Source of the DNA: Bacillota bacterium
GTDB taxonomy: Bacteria; Bacillota; Clostridia; Christensenellales; UMGS416
Length of the DNA: 64,000 bases
Assembly: GCA_023435705.1 (NCBI GenBank)
Contig: JAEYRH010000008.1
Location: forward strand, 248,001 to 312,000
Direction: 5' to 3'
Shown here: one piece after another, positions 8,190 to 16,481 of the stretch
Layout of the letters: each line of letters starts with the position of its first letter
Numbering within the stretch: the stretch's first letter is position 1
Notes under the pieces: model-generated
The model's input: the letters and a program-made list of their open reading frames with translations, nothing else
The model's database searches: none
What the model was told of the DNA's origin: nothing
Program-made: the position numbers and the translations under genes

Positions 8190-8379
8190 GTTCCTTTTGG
8201 CGGCCAAAAGGAACCGAAAAGCCCCGGGGGGAGCAAATTCCCAGGACCTCTTCGATGCCATCGTCAGGGCGGGCCGACGACAACTCGTCGGGCTTCGCCC
8301 TCCTCAAACAGTCGCTCGGCCTGATCGCCCTGATTCCGCATCTCAGAGGCGGAATTTGCAAGCCCCCGGACCCCCGGGG
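8190..8379. repeat. Composite palindromic element between GtrA and Gfo/Idh genes
   Basis: This fills most of the 322 bp gene-free stretch 8151-8472. It begins with a 25 bp palindrome, arms GTTCCTTTTGGC and GCCAAAAGGAAC (8190-8214). A second unit has an outer stem CCCCGGGGG/CCCCCGGGG (8222-8230 with 8371-8379), a next stem GCAAATTCC/GGAATTTGC (8233-8241 with 8351-8359), and an internal hairpin AGGGCG..CCGACGA-CAAC-TCGTCGG..CGCCCT (8266-8301). An alternative stem ATTCCGC/GCGGAAT (8333-8355) competes with the outer one. No coding potential is apparent. Confidence 0.75.
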
Positions 8380-8472
8380 TAACGAGCAGGGGATGTTTCA
8401 TTGGTGGTTCTTGTATGCTACTATTATACCAATAATTCCCTGCCATCTCAACGCCGCCAACCGGAGGAATCC

Positions 8473-9597
8473 ATGAAACAAACCATCCGTTTCGGCATCA
8501 TCGGCTATGGCTTCATGGGCCGCACCCACGCCTGGGGCTGCCGGTCGCTGCCCTTCTTTTACCGCGACCTGCCCTTTGCCGTGGAGCTGGCTGCCGTGGC
8601 CTCGCCGTCGGAAGAAAGCCGAAGGCTGGCGCAGGCCGAGGGCGGCTTCCCCGTGGTGCTGGAGGATTGGCGGGAGCTCATCGTGCGCGATGACATTGAT
8701 GCTGTGGCGATCTGCACACCCAACAGCCTGCACAAGGAAATGCTGCTGGCGGCCATCAGGGCCGGAAAGCACATCTACTGTGACAAGCCGCTCACCGCAA
8801 CGGCGGAGGAGGCCCAAGAGGTGGCGGGTGCGCTGGAGGGCTGCGGGATCACGCATCAGGCCGTGTTCAATTGCCGGTTTTTTGCCTCGGCAATGCGGGC
8901 CAAGGAACTGGTGGATGAGGGCCGCATCGGGGAGATCACGGCTTTCCGCGCAAGCTATTTGCACTCCGGCTCCCTTACTGCTGAAAAGCCAATGGGCTGG
9001 AAGCAGCGGGAGGGCGGCGGCGTGCTGCTGGACCTGGGCAGCCACGCGCTGGATCTGCTCACCTGGCTGGCCGGCCCGGTCAAAAGCGTGTGGGGCGCAG
9101 CCCACATGCTCTATCCCGAACGCCCCCTGGCCGACGGCAGCCGGGCAGTCGTGACGGCGGAGGACCACTGCCTGCTCACGCTGCGCCTGAGGAATGGCGC
9201 GATTGGAACAGTAGAAGCCAGCAAGATCGCCACCGGCATCGACGACCAGCTGAAGGTGGAGATCCATGGCACCAAGGGGGCCATCCTGCTGGATCTATCC
9301 GACGAGGACCACCTGATGTTCTTCGATGAGAGCGATCCGGAGCGGCCCTATGGCGGCGAACGGGGCTTTCAGAAGATTCGCGCGGCCCAGCGCTATCCGG
9401 CCCCGGCGGCATTCCCGCCCTACAAGAACTCCGCCGGGTGGCTCAGGAGCCACGCACACTGCCTGTACACCTTCTTTCAGGCCGTGCATAAGGGCGGGCC
9501 AGCCTCACCGTCCTTATTGGAGGCGGCGGAGGTGCAGAAGGTGATGGGGGCTGCGGCGCGGTCGTTTGCCAGCGGAGCGTGGGAGGAAGTGAAATGA
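8473..9597 (+). CDS. Gfo/Idh/MocA-family NAD(P)-dependent oxidoreductase
   Basis: A 374-residue oxidoreductase. The N-terminal Rossmann motif GIIGYGFMG (residues 7-15) binds NAD(P), and CDKPL is the equivalent of the family's EKP signature holding the catalytic Lys. The C-terminal alpha/beta domain carries LDLGSHALDL. Members oxidise or reduce sugars, inositols and similar polyols; the substrate here is not evident. ATG 8473 is preceded by GGAGGA. Its stop overlaps the HD gene's start codon, so the two are translationally coupled. Confidence 0.9.
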   Translation: MKQTIRFGIIGYGFMGRTHAWGCRSLPFFYRDLPFAVELAAVASPSEESRRLAQAEGGFPVVLEDWRELIVRDDIDAVAICTPNSLHKEMLLAAIRAGKHIYCDKPLTATAEEAQEVAGALEGCGITHQAVFNCRFFASAMRAKELVDEGRIGEITAFRASYLHSGSLTAEKPMGWKQREGGGVLLDLGSHALDLLTWLAGPVKSVWGAAHMLYPERPLADGSRAVVTAEDHCLLTLRLRNGAIGTVEASKIATGIDDQLKVEIHGTKGAILLDLSDEDHLMFFDESDPERPYGGERGFQKIRAAQRYPAPAAFPPYKNSAGWLRSHAHCLYTFFQAVHKGGPASPSLLEAAEVQKVMGAAARSFASGAWEEVK

Positions 9598-10079
9598 CAA
9601 TGATTACTCAAATCACCAGTGCCATGATCCAATACAACGCCGGCGACCCACAACGAATCCACCACCTATTGAAGGTGTATGCCTTTGCAAAGGCCATCGG
9701 CGAGCTGGAGAGGCTGGATAAGGCCACACAGGAAATCCTTGAGATCGCTGCGCTCACCCATGACATCGGCATCAAATTGAGCGAGCAGAAGTATGGCAGC
9801 GCATCCGGCGAGCACCAGCAGGTGGAAGGCCCTCCGGAGGCGGAACAGCTGCTTCGGGGGCTGGGTGTGGAAGAAACAGTGATCGCGCGGGTGTGCTGGC
9901 TGATCGCCCATCACCACACCTACCATGACATCCGGGGATTGGATTACCAGATCCTTGTGGAGGCCGATTTCCTCGTGAATGCCTATGAGGGTGAGATGGC
10001 ACAGGAGGCCATCCAAAGCGTGCGGGAGAAGATTTTCCAAACGGAGACGGGGATCAGGTTTTTGGAGGAGATGTATTAA
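9594..10079 (+). CDS. HD-domain phosphohydrolase
   Basis: A 161-residue HD-superfamily protein. The metal-binding residues are His near RIHHLL, the HD pair in THDIG, the downstream HHH cluster in IAHHHTYHD, and Asp in EADFL. Such small HD proteins hydrolyse phosphate esters or nucleotides. ATG 9594 overlaps the stop of the Gfo/Idh gene (ATGA), with GGGAGGA about 8 bases upstream. Coupling suggests action on a related phosphorylated metabolite, which is inference. Confidence 0.85.
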   Translation: MTMITQITSAMIQYNAGDPQRIHHLLKVYAFAKAIGELERLDKATQEILEIAALTHDIGIKLSEQKYGSASGEHQQVEGPPEAEQLLRGLGVEETVIARVCWLIAHHHTYHDIRGLDYQILVEADFLVNAYEGEMAQEAIQSVREKIFQTETGIRFLEEMY

Positions 10080-10133
10080 GGCCATCAATCCCACCCACTC
10101 GACAACTCTGCTTTACTATACTCATCCTCGCCC

Positions 10134-10161
10134 TTGACATCCTTACTACTCAATGTACTAT
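10134..10161 (+). promoter_or_regulatory. Promoter of the aldehyde dehydrogenase gene
   Basis: A perfect -35 TTGACA (10134-10139) and TACTAT (10156-10161) with a 16 bp spacer lie just before the aldehyde dehydrogenase ribosome binding site. The position indicates the gene has its own transcript despite the same-strand HD gene upstream. Confidence 0.65.
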
Positions 10162-10191
10162 TGTAATATCACAATATCCCGGAGGCCACCC

Positions 10192-11562
10192 ATGCCCGAC
10201 TACGCATCGGTGCTGCAGCAGCAGCGCGAGTTCTTCGTCACCGGCGAGACGCTGGACCTGGCTTTCCGGCTGGACGGGCTCAGGCGGCTGCGCGCAGCCA
10301 TACAGCAGAACGAGCAGGAGATTCTTGCTGCGCTACACGCCGATTTGGGCAAGTGCCCGGCAGAGGCCTTTGGCACCGAGGTGGGCTTCACACTGATGGA
10401 GGCGACGCACACAATCCGGCACCTCAGGCAATGGGCCCGCCCGAAGCGGGCCGCACCGCCCCTTGTGAATATGCCCTGCTCCTGCCGGGTGGAGCCTGAG
10501 CCCTACGGCGTGGCGCTCATCATGTCGCCGTGGAATTATCCCTTTCAGCTCACGGTTGCCCCGCTCATCGCGGCGCTGGCCGCCGGCAACACCGCCGTGG
10601 TGAAGCCCTCTGCCTATGCCCCGGCCACATCCAGAACCATCGGGCAGCTGCTGAGCCGGTGCTTCCCGCAGGAAGTTGTGGCGGTGTTTGAAGGCGGGCG
10701 GGAGGCCAACCAGGCGCTGCTGGCTGAGCGGTTTGACACCATCTTTTTCACCGGCAGTGTGGAGGTGGGCAAGACGGTGATGGAGGCCGCCTCCCATCAC
10801 CTCACGCCGGTCACGCTGGAGCTGGGCGGCAAAAGCCCCTGCGTGGTGTGCAGGGACGCGGACATTGCCCTGGCCGCAAGGCGGATCGTCTGGGGCAAAA
10901 CGGTGAACTCCGGCCAGACCTGCGTGGCGCCGGACTACGTGCTGGCCCACCGCGATGTGCTGGAGCCATTGGCGGAGGAGATGAAGAAATGCATTGCGCA
11001 GTTCTTCGGGCCCAATCCCCTTTCCAACCCCGAATACCCACGCATCGTCAACGAAAAACACTTTGACCGGGTAGCCAGTTATCTGAAGGACGGGCGGGTG
11101 TTTGCCGGCGGCGGGCTGGACCGCACAGCGCGGAAGATCGAGCCCACGATCCTGCTGGACGTGGCGCATGGTTCTCCGGTGATGCAGGAGGAAATCTTCG
11201 GCCCGGTGCTGCCGGTGCTGCCCTTTGACAGCGATGACGAGGCGGCGCGGTTCATCAACAGCCGGCCAAAGCCGTTGGCGTTTTATCTGTTCACCAGGAG
11301 CAGGCAGACCGAGCGGGAGCTGCTGCGCCATGTGAGCTCCGGCGGCTGCTGCGTCAATGACACGGTGATGCACCTCGCCGCGCCGTCACTGCCCTTCGGC
11401 GGTGTGGGTGACAGCGGCATGGGGCACTACCATGGCCGGTGGGGGTTTGACACATTCACCCATTGGCGGGGCGTGATGCGAAAGCCCAACAGGCCGGAGA
11501 TCATGCTGCGTTATCCGCCCTACGGCAACAAGCTGGATCTATTTCGCAAGCTCCAAAAATAG
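10192..11562 (+). CDS. Class 3-type aldehyde dehydrogenase
   Basis: A 456-residue NAD(P)-dependent aldehyde dehydrogenase, matching the short class 3/fatty-aldehyde type. Visible motifs are SPWNYPF, the cofactor loop FFTGS, Glu210 in LELGGKSP, and the catalytic Cys244 in NSGQTCVAPDY; the C-terminus has PFGGVGDSG. It oxidises aldehydes to carboxylates. ATG 10192 is chosen because GGAGG lies 6 bases upstream; an upstream in-frame ATG overlaps the promoter. A GNAT gene follows after 8 bp and is probably co-transcribed. Confidence 0.92.
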   Translation: MPDYASVLQQQREFFVTGETLDLAFRLDGLRRLRAAIQQNEQEILAALHADLGKCPAEAFGTEVGFTLMEATHTIRHLRQWARPKRAAPPLVNMPCSCRVEPEPYGVALIMSPWNYPFQLTVAPLIAALAAGNTAVVKPSAYAPATSRTIGQLLSRCFPQEVVAVFEGGREANQALLAERFDTIFFTGSVEVGKTVMEAASHHLTPVTLELGGKSPCVVCRDADIALAARRIVWGKTVNSGQTCVAPDYVLAHRDVLEPLAEEMKKCIAQFFGPNPLSNPEYPRIVNEKHFDRVASYLKDGRVFAGGGLDRTARKIEPTILLDVAHGSPVMQEEIFGPVLPVLPFDSDDEAARFINSRPKPLAFYLFTRSRQTERELLRHVSSGGCCVNDTVMHLAAPSLPFGGVGDSGMGHYHGRWGFDTFTHWRGVMRKPNRPEIMLRYPPYGNKLDLFRKLQK

Positions 11563-11570
11563 GAGGGCAC

Positions 11571-12011
11571 ATGAGGACAATTCGAGACATCACCCAGGCA
11601 GACGTTGACACATGCGCGGCGCTGCTGATCGACGCCTACAACCGCGAGCCCTGGAATGACCACTGGACCATGGAGATCGCTACGCGGTTTCTCCGTGAGT
11701 TTTTGCAGGTGGAACGCTTTAAGGGGTTTTTGATGGAGGAGGGCGGCCAGGCTGTCGGCGCAGCGTTTTGCCACAGCCGCACCTGGTGGACCGCTGACGA
11801 GCTGTTTGTGGATGAGTTTTACATCGCGAGCAGCCAGCAGCGGAAGGGGCTTGGCGGCGAGCTGATGACAGCCATTGAGGCATACACAAAGGCAATGGGT
11901 CTGGCCGGGGTCACACTGCTGACCAACCGGTTTTATCCAGCGATGGAATTCTACAAAAAGCATGGGTTTGAGGTCGCAGGGCATGTGGTGTTTTTGTATA
12001 AAACAGTATAG
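11571..12011 (+). CDS. GNAT-family N-acetyltransferase
   Basis: A 146-residue single GNAT domain. The acetyl-CoA pyrophosphate loop is SQQRKGLGGEL (about 86-96), preceded by the beta-4 strand ELFVDEFYI, with a C-terminal FYKKHGF motif. The acyl acceptor is unknown. GGAGGG precedes ATG 11571, 8 bp after the aldehyde dehydrogenase stop, so the two share a transcript. The next 270 bp hold the control region of the NADH dehydrogenase gene. Confidence 0.85.
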   Translation: MRTIRDITQADVDTCAALLIDAYNREPWNDHWTMEIATRFLREFLQVERFKGFLMEEGGQAVGAAFCHSRTWWTADELFVDEFYIASSQQRKGLGGELMTAIEAYTKAMGLAGVTLLTNRFYPAMEFYKKHGFEVAGHVVFLYKTV

Positions 12012-12183
12012 CGGCAAATTGAATCCGGGCATGGTTGCTGCGCCAGTGCCTGTGCAAAAGCAATAACCCGGTCATTTTCGTTGAAATTCGACATGATCCG
12101 TGCTAAACTTACCTTGAGTGTCAAAGCATTATCCCAGATATTGGCAGGCTGTTTTATACCGGTCTCCGTGGCTAAGGGTTTCG

Positions 12184-12229
12184 TTGTGTGCTAAAATGCA
12201 CATAATGGACAATTGGCGTCTGGTATAAT
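12184..12229 (+). promoter_or_regulatory. Extended -10 promoter with CRP/FNR-like dyad, ahead of NADH dehydrogenase
   Basis: TGGTATAAT (12221-12229) is an extended -10 element. Where the -35 should lie there is instead a dyad, TGTGC-N6-GCACA, extended to 8 bp arms with one mismatch (12184-12205). The TGTG-N6-CACA geometry is that of CRP/FNR-family operators. Its overlap with the -35 position could mean activation or repression by such a factor; no regulator gene is adjacent. Confidence 0.45.
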
Positions 12230-12281
12230 TCATTTGAAATGCAATGGATTGTTAAATTCTTAACAAGGAGGCGCGATAGCC

Positions 12282-14192
12282 GTGGCAAAGAAAATCGTCA
12301 TCCTGGGCGCGGGATATGCAGGTGTAACCGCTGCGCTGCACCTGAACAAAAAAGGGAAACGGGACGACATTGATGTGACCATCATCGACCGCAACCCATA
12401 CCACACACTGCTGACGGAGATCCATGAAGTGGCAGGCAACCGTCAGGATGATGAGTGCATGCGCATCCCGCTGGCGGAAATTTTCGGCGACACACGGGTC
12501 AAGGTCGTGACCGATAACATCCAGGGTTATGATTTCGATGGCAAGAAGCTCAATGGCGAAAAGGGCCAATACGGCTATGATTACCTGATCCTGGCTTTGG
12601 GCAGCTCGCCGGCGTTTTATTGCATCCCGGGCCTGGAGGAAAACGCCTTCACACTTTGGTCTCTGGATGATGCGATAAAGATCCGCGAGCACATCCGCGA
12701 GTGCTTTGAAAAGGCAAAAGTGGAGAAGGACGCAGACGAGCGCAAGAAGCTGCTCACCTTCGTGGTGGCAGGCGCTGGCTTCACCGGCGTGGAAATGGTG
12801 GGAGAGCTGGGCCACTGGGTCAAGCAGCTCTGCGAGGAGCACGGCATCCAGCGCGGCGAAGTGCGCCTGGTGCTGCTGGACATGCTCAAGCGCGTGCTGC
12901 CGGTGCTGGATGAGAAGACCAGCGCCAAGGCCCACCGCTATATGGAAAAGAAGCTAGGCGTGGAGATCATGCTGGAGACAGCCATCAGCAATTTGGAGCC
13001 GGGCCTGGCGATCACCAGCAAGGGCGATCTGGAAACCCGCACGATGATCTGGTGCGCCGGTGTGTGCTGCAATGTGGATGCCAGCTCCGCCGAATGCGAG
13101 CGCGTGGGCGGTGCCCGGCGCTTCAAGGTGGACGAGCAGTGCCGCACCGAGAACCCCGGCGTGTATGCTGTGGGCGACTGCGGCGGCTTGCTTGACAGCA
13201 AGGGCAAGCCTTATCCGGCCATGGTGGAAAACGCGATACAGACCGCCGACGGCGCGGCGGAAAACATCCTCAGAGACATCCGTGGCAAGAAGCAGGAAAA
13301 GGTGGAAGTGAAGTTCCACGGCATCATGGTGAGCATCGGCAACTTCTTCGCCGTGTCAGACATCATGGGCATGAAGCTGCCAAGCTGGATCTCGATGATG
13401 ATGAAGTTCATGGTGAACGCCCACTACCTGTTTGAGATCATGGGCCTGCGAGGCCCGGCCAAATACCTGTGGGATGAAGTGATGGAGCGCCGCCAGAAGC
13501 AAAGCTGGCTGGAGAAGAACTACACAAAGCGCGTGCAGGCCTGGTGGCTGCTGCCACTTAGGATGTTCCTGGGCGCATACTGGATCTATGAAGGCGTGGA
13601 GAAACTCCTGCAGGGCTGGTTCAAGGACCCGAAGCTTGCCGAATATCTGGGCAAAGGCTTCAGCCGCGGATACGATGTGGTGACCTCCGCATCCAGCTCC
13701 GGGCAGCTCCGCACCGATACATTGGTGGACATCAACCTGGCCATCGTGCGCCTCTTTGTGGGCGACGCCACGCAGCTGGTGCAGGGCGAGGAAGTGTCCA
13801 GCCAGATTTTCGCCCGAATCGACCTGCTGAAGTTTGGCAACTTCGATTTGATCCACTGGCTGATGAACGGTTGGGTGCTGAGCACCAACTTCTGGGAAAT
13901 GTTCTTCCAGATCGTCATCGTGCTGGCTGAAATTGTGGTGGGCCTGATGCTGCTCTCCGGCACGTTTACGTTCCTCGCGTCGGCAGCCTCCATCGGCCTG
14001 CTGGGCATGTTTGTGACCAGCACCGGCCTATACCTCAACTCCTGGTGGATGGCCTTCGCGGGCATCGCGACGATGGCCGGCGCAGGCAGGGCCTTCGGGA
14101 TGGACTACTACCTCACACCCTGGTACACAAGAGCATGGGAATACTACTGGAAGAACGGCAAAATCAAGCTGTTTTTCCCGAAAAAGAAGTAA
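12282..14192 (+). CDS. ndh2: Type II NADH dehydrogenase with C-terminal membrane domain
   Basis: A 636-residue flavoprotein. The N-terminal half (about 1-400) is an NDH-2-type two-dinucleotide-binding oxidoreductase: GAGYAG at 9-14 for FAD, VVAGAGFTGVE near 160 for NADH, and a VYAVGDCGG motif. The C-terminal third (about 415-615) is a DoxX-like membrane region with several helices, absent from ordinary Ndh but present in the Ndh2 of Gram-positive flavin-based electron transfer loci. It should pass electrons from NADH to a quinone in the membrane. The start is GTG 12282, with AAGGAGG 10 bases upstream. A prenyl synthase and an FMN-motif lipoprotein follow on the same strand. Confidence 0.85.
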   Translation: MAKKIVILGAGYAGVTAALHLNKKGKRDDIDVTIIDRNPYHTLLTEIHEVAGNRQDDECMRIPLAEIFGDTRVKVVTDNIQGYDFDGKKLNGEKGQYGYDYLILALGSSPAFYCIPGLEENAFTLWSLDDAIKIREHIRECFEKAKVEKDADERKKLLTFVVAGAGFTGVEMVGELGHWVKQLCEEHGIQRGEVRLVLLDMLKRVLPVLDEKTSAKAHRYMEKKLGVEIMLETAISNLEPGLAITSKGDLETRTMIWCAGVCCNVDASSAECERVGGARRFKVDEQCRTENPGVYAVGDCGGLLDSKGKPYPAMVENAIQTADGAAENILRDIRGKKQEKVEVKFHGIMVSIGNFFAVSDIMGMKLPSWISMMMKFMVNAHYLFEIMGLRGPAKYLWDEVMERRQKQSWLEKNYTKRVQAWWLLPLRMFLGAYWIYEGVEKLLQGWFKDPKLAEYLGKGFSRGYDVVTSASSSGQLRTDTLVDINLAIVRLFVGDATQLVQGEEVSSQIFARIDLLKFGNFDLIHWLMNGWVLSTNFWEMFFQIVIVLAEIVVGLMLLSGTFTFLASAASIGLLGMFVTSTGLYLNSWWMAFAGIATMAGAGRAFGMDYYLTPWYTRAWEYYWKNGKIKLFFPKKK

Positions 14193-14289
14193 AACACAGG
14201 GCGAAGGATGGTGCGATGTTCCTTTTTGACGGTTTTTATTATACAATTTGTGTGTATAATCCAATACCTTCATCATGGAAAGGAACGGT

Positions 14290-15237
14290 ATGAGCAGCAT
14301 CTTTTGGAACAGGATCCCCGGCCTGGGGGTTGAATTGGAGGCTCTGGAAGCGCTGCTGAACCGCGAGTTCGGCGGCTCCGGATTCCTTCAGGACACCACC
14401 TCAAAGCTGGTGACCGGCGGGGGCAAGCGCCTGAGGCCGGCGTTGGTGATCGCCTCTGCCAAGCTTGGGCATTACGACAGGGAAAAGGCACTGCCGGTGG
14501 CTGCGGCGCTGGAAGCGCTGCACACCGCCACGCTGGTGCATGACGACGTGATCGACGGCGCCGAGACCCGCAGGGGGATGCCCACACTGCACGGCGCCAT
14601 GGGCAACCATATGGCGATCTATGCCGGCGATTATCTGCTGGCCAAGGCTGTGCTCCTGCTCTCCTCCTCAAACCTCTCCAGCAGCGAGCTGAAACGCATG
14701 GCGCAGGCAATCGGCGCGATGTGCACCGGCGAGGTGGCGCAATATCTGGGGCGCGGCAGGGTGCCCGGTTACCGGGAATACCTCAAGCGCATCATGGGCA
14801 AGACAGGCGTGCTCTTCGCGGCTGCCTGCGCCGCCGGTGGCCGCAGCGGCGGCCTGGATGACCGCTCCTCGATGCTGCTCTGGCGCTTCGGGATGCGGTT
14901 GGGGGCAGCCTTTCAGATCCGGGATGACATCCTGGACATGGAAGGGGCTGACGGCAAGCCCAGCGGCCGTGACCTGGCAGATGGCATTGTGACATTGCCG
15001 ATTTTGCTGGCAGCCGCCAATGAGGACTACCGGCGGGCGCTGGACGCGTTCTTCCACGACGGCATGCCGTCCGGCAAGGCTCCGGCGCTGCTGGATGCCG
15101 CGAGAAACCTGGGCGCCGTGGAAAAGACCCGGCAAGTGCTCGATCAGGAGATTGGCCGGGGGCTGCGGCTGCTGAATGATCTGCCAAACGGAGAGGGCCG
15201 CGAAATGCTGCGCGGCATCGCTCACGCGATCTGCTGA
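14290..15237 (+). CDS. Polyprenyl diphosphate synthase (HepT/IspB/DmkB-like)
   Basis: A 315-residue trans-prenyltransferase. GGGKRLRP precedes the first aspartate-rich motif DDVID (in VHDDVID), followed by RRGMPTLHG; the second is FQIRDDILD. It builds the isoprenoid tail of a quinone or a related lipid. Placement directly after the NADH dehydrogenase suggests a quinone-tail role, as for dmkB in Listeria electron-transfer loci; no UbiA-type partner is present here. ATG 14290 has AAAGGAA before it, and a TATAAT (14255-14260) lies in the 97 bp gap, so it may also have its own promoter. Confidence 0.88.
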   Translation: MSSIFWNRIPGLGVELEALEALLNREFGGSGFLQDTTSKLVTGGGKRLRPALVIASAKLGHYDREKALPVAAALEALHTATLVHDDVIDGAETRRGMPTLHGAMGNHMAIYAGDYLLAKAVLLLSSSNLSSSELKRMAQAIGAMCTGEVAQYLGRGRVPGYREYLKRIMGKTGVLFAAACAAGGRSGGLDDRSSMLLWRFGMRLGAAFQIRDDILDMEGADGKPSGRDLADGIVTLPILLAAANEDYRRALDAFFHDGMPSGKAPALLDAARNLGAVEKTRQVLDQEIGRGLRLLNDLPNGEGREMLRGIAHAIC

Positions 15238-15331
15238 ATGGAAATGATTCCTGTATGCTAAGGTATCAATGCCGCAAGACCGGCGGCATGATATAGTAGG
15301 AAAGAACCACAAAACGCAAGGAGGCAATGCA

Positions 15332-15874
15332 ATGAAGAAACTACTGGCTGTCACCCTCGTGCTCGCCCTGATCCTCGCCGGCTGCGCCGCCGCACCCGCC
15401 GCCAACAAGCTGGGCTTCGCCAGCATCACGTCCGTAGCCAAGTCCGCCGATCTGGCTGACAAAGACGGTGTGAAGAGCGGTTTGGCCGAAGCTGACACCA
15501 CCATGTGCGCTGTGACCGTGGACGCCAACGGCAAAGTGGTCGCCATCACCTTTGACGTGATGCAGGCCAAGGTGAACTTTGACGAAGCCGGCAAGATCAC
15601 CACCGACAAGGCCGCTGAGTTGAAGACCAAGCGCGAGCTGGGCGACAATTACGGCATGAAGAAGGCTTCCGGCATCGGCCGTGAGTGGTATGAGCAGGCT
15701 GACGCCATCCAGAAGTGGATGGTCGGCAAGACCGCCGAGCAGATCAAGGCCATGAAGGTGAAGGCTGTGGAAGGCGGCAACGTGTCTGACGAAGCCGATC
15801 TGGCCACCGGTGCCACGATCCACATCGACGATTTCATCAAGGTCGCCGTGAAGGCCATCGAGAGCGCCAAGTAA
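15332..15874 (+). CDS. Lipoprotein with FMN-transferase target motif (PplA-like)
   Basis: A 180-residue lipoprotein. The signal peptide ends in the lipobox LAGC (Cys about 17), so it should be anchored outside the membrane. DLATGAT (D156-T162) matches the Dxx(S/T)GA(T/S) motif to which ApbE/FmnB-type enzymes attach FMN through the last Thr. Two such segments are typical of PplA; only one is evident here. It follows the NADH dehydrogenase and prenyl synthase genes. AAGGAGG precedes ATG 15332, and an extended -10, TGATATAGT, ends at 15297. No ApbE homologue lies in the window. Confidence 0.75.
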   Translation: MKKLLAVTLVLALILAGCAAAPAANKLGFASITSVAKSADLADKDGVKSGLAEADTTMCAVTVDANGKVVAITFDVMQAKVNFDEAGKITTDKAAELKTKRELGDNYGMKKASGIGREWYEQADAIQKWMVGKTAEQIKAMKVKAVEGGNVSDEADLATGATIHIDDFIKVAVKAIESAK

Positions 15875-15895
15875 GCAAACCAACAACCAAGAGAA

Positions 15896-15930
15896 AAACG
15901 CCCGGCGAGCAATCGCCGGGCGTTTGGTTT
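15896..15930 (+). terminator. Rho-independent terminator after the FMN-motif lipoprotein
   Basis: A perfect 13 bp stem, AAACGCCCGGCGA and its complement, closes over the loop GCAA and ends in TTTGGTTT. It bounds the electron-transfer cluster. Confidence 0.9.
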
Positions 15931-15979
15931 ACTATAATGACCTCCTTGCTGGTAAGGTATAAAACAAGAGAATTTTTTT

Positions 15980-16016
15980 GGGGCGGGTACAGAGCCCCGC
16001 CCGTACATTGACCGCC
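15980..16016. repeat. Dispersed palindromic repeat (GGGCGGGTACAGAG type)
   Basis: A copy of the family seen at 4002: GGGGCGGG, TACAGAG, CCCCGCCC, then GTACATTGACCGCC. It lies between the lipoprotein terminator and the PadR gene; the rest of that 213 bp gap is AT-rich and holds the PadR control region. Confidence 0.8.
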
Positions 16017-16143
16017 ATATTCTGGTTCATCGATACATTACGAGCCCAGTTCACTTTTTAAAATAGTATATTGCCACGCATAGTACTTTGTGTTAAAATT
16101 CATTTGCAATAGAGTAATTTTTTCGCCATAAGGAGGCGGTTCC

Positions 16144-16470
16144 ATGGATGGCCAGATCAGCAGCGACATCATCCGGGGGCACATTGACACAATGCTCCTC
16201 CGGCTGCTCATGGAGCAAGACATGTACGGCTACCAGATCTACAAGGCGATACTGGAACGAAGCGCCGGTGAATACGAGCTCAAGGAGCCCACAATGTACA
16301 CGAGCCTCCGGCGATTGGAGGCGCAAGGCTGCATTTCCTCCCGCTGGGGCGAGGAGACACAAGGCGGGCGCAGGCGGTATTATACCATTACGCAAACAGG
16401 CCGGGAGCTTTATCAAAAGAACAGATCGGAGTGGAACTTTGCCCGACGCATCATCGACACATTGATTTAG
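16144..16470 (+). CDS. PadR-family transcriptional regulator
   Basis: A 108-residue winged-helix protein of the short PadR type. Typical segments are ILERSAGEYELKEPTMYTSLRRLEAQG (helix-turn-helix; quoted here only to show KEPTMYTSLRRLE) and the wing GGRRRYYTITQTG. PadR proteins repress membrane or drug-response genes and usually autoregulate. AAGGAGG lies 9 bases before ATG 16144. The HAAS membrane protein gene begins 11 bp downstream, a standard PadR partner arrangement. Confidence 0.92.
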   Translation: MDGQISSDIIRGHIDTMLLRLLMEQDMYGYQIYKAILERSAGEYELKEPTMYTSLRRLEAQGCISSRWGEETQGGRRRYYTITQTGRELYQKNRSEWNFARRIIDTLI

Positions 16471-16481
16471 GAGGCGTGAGC

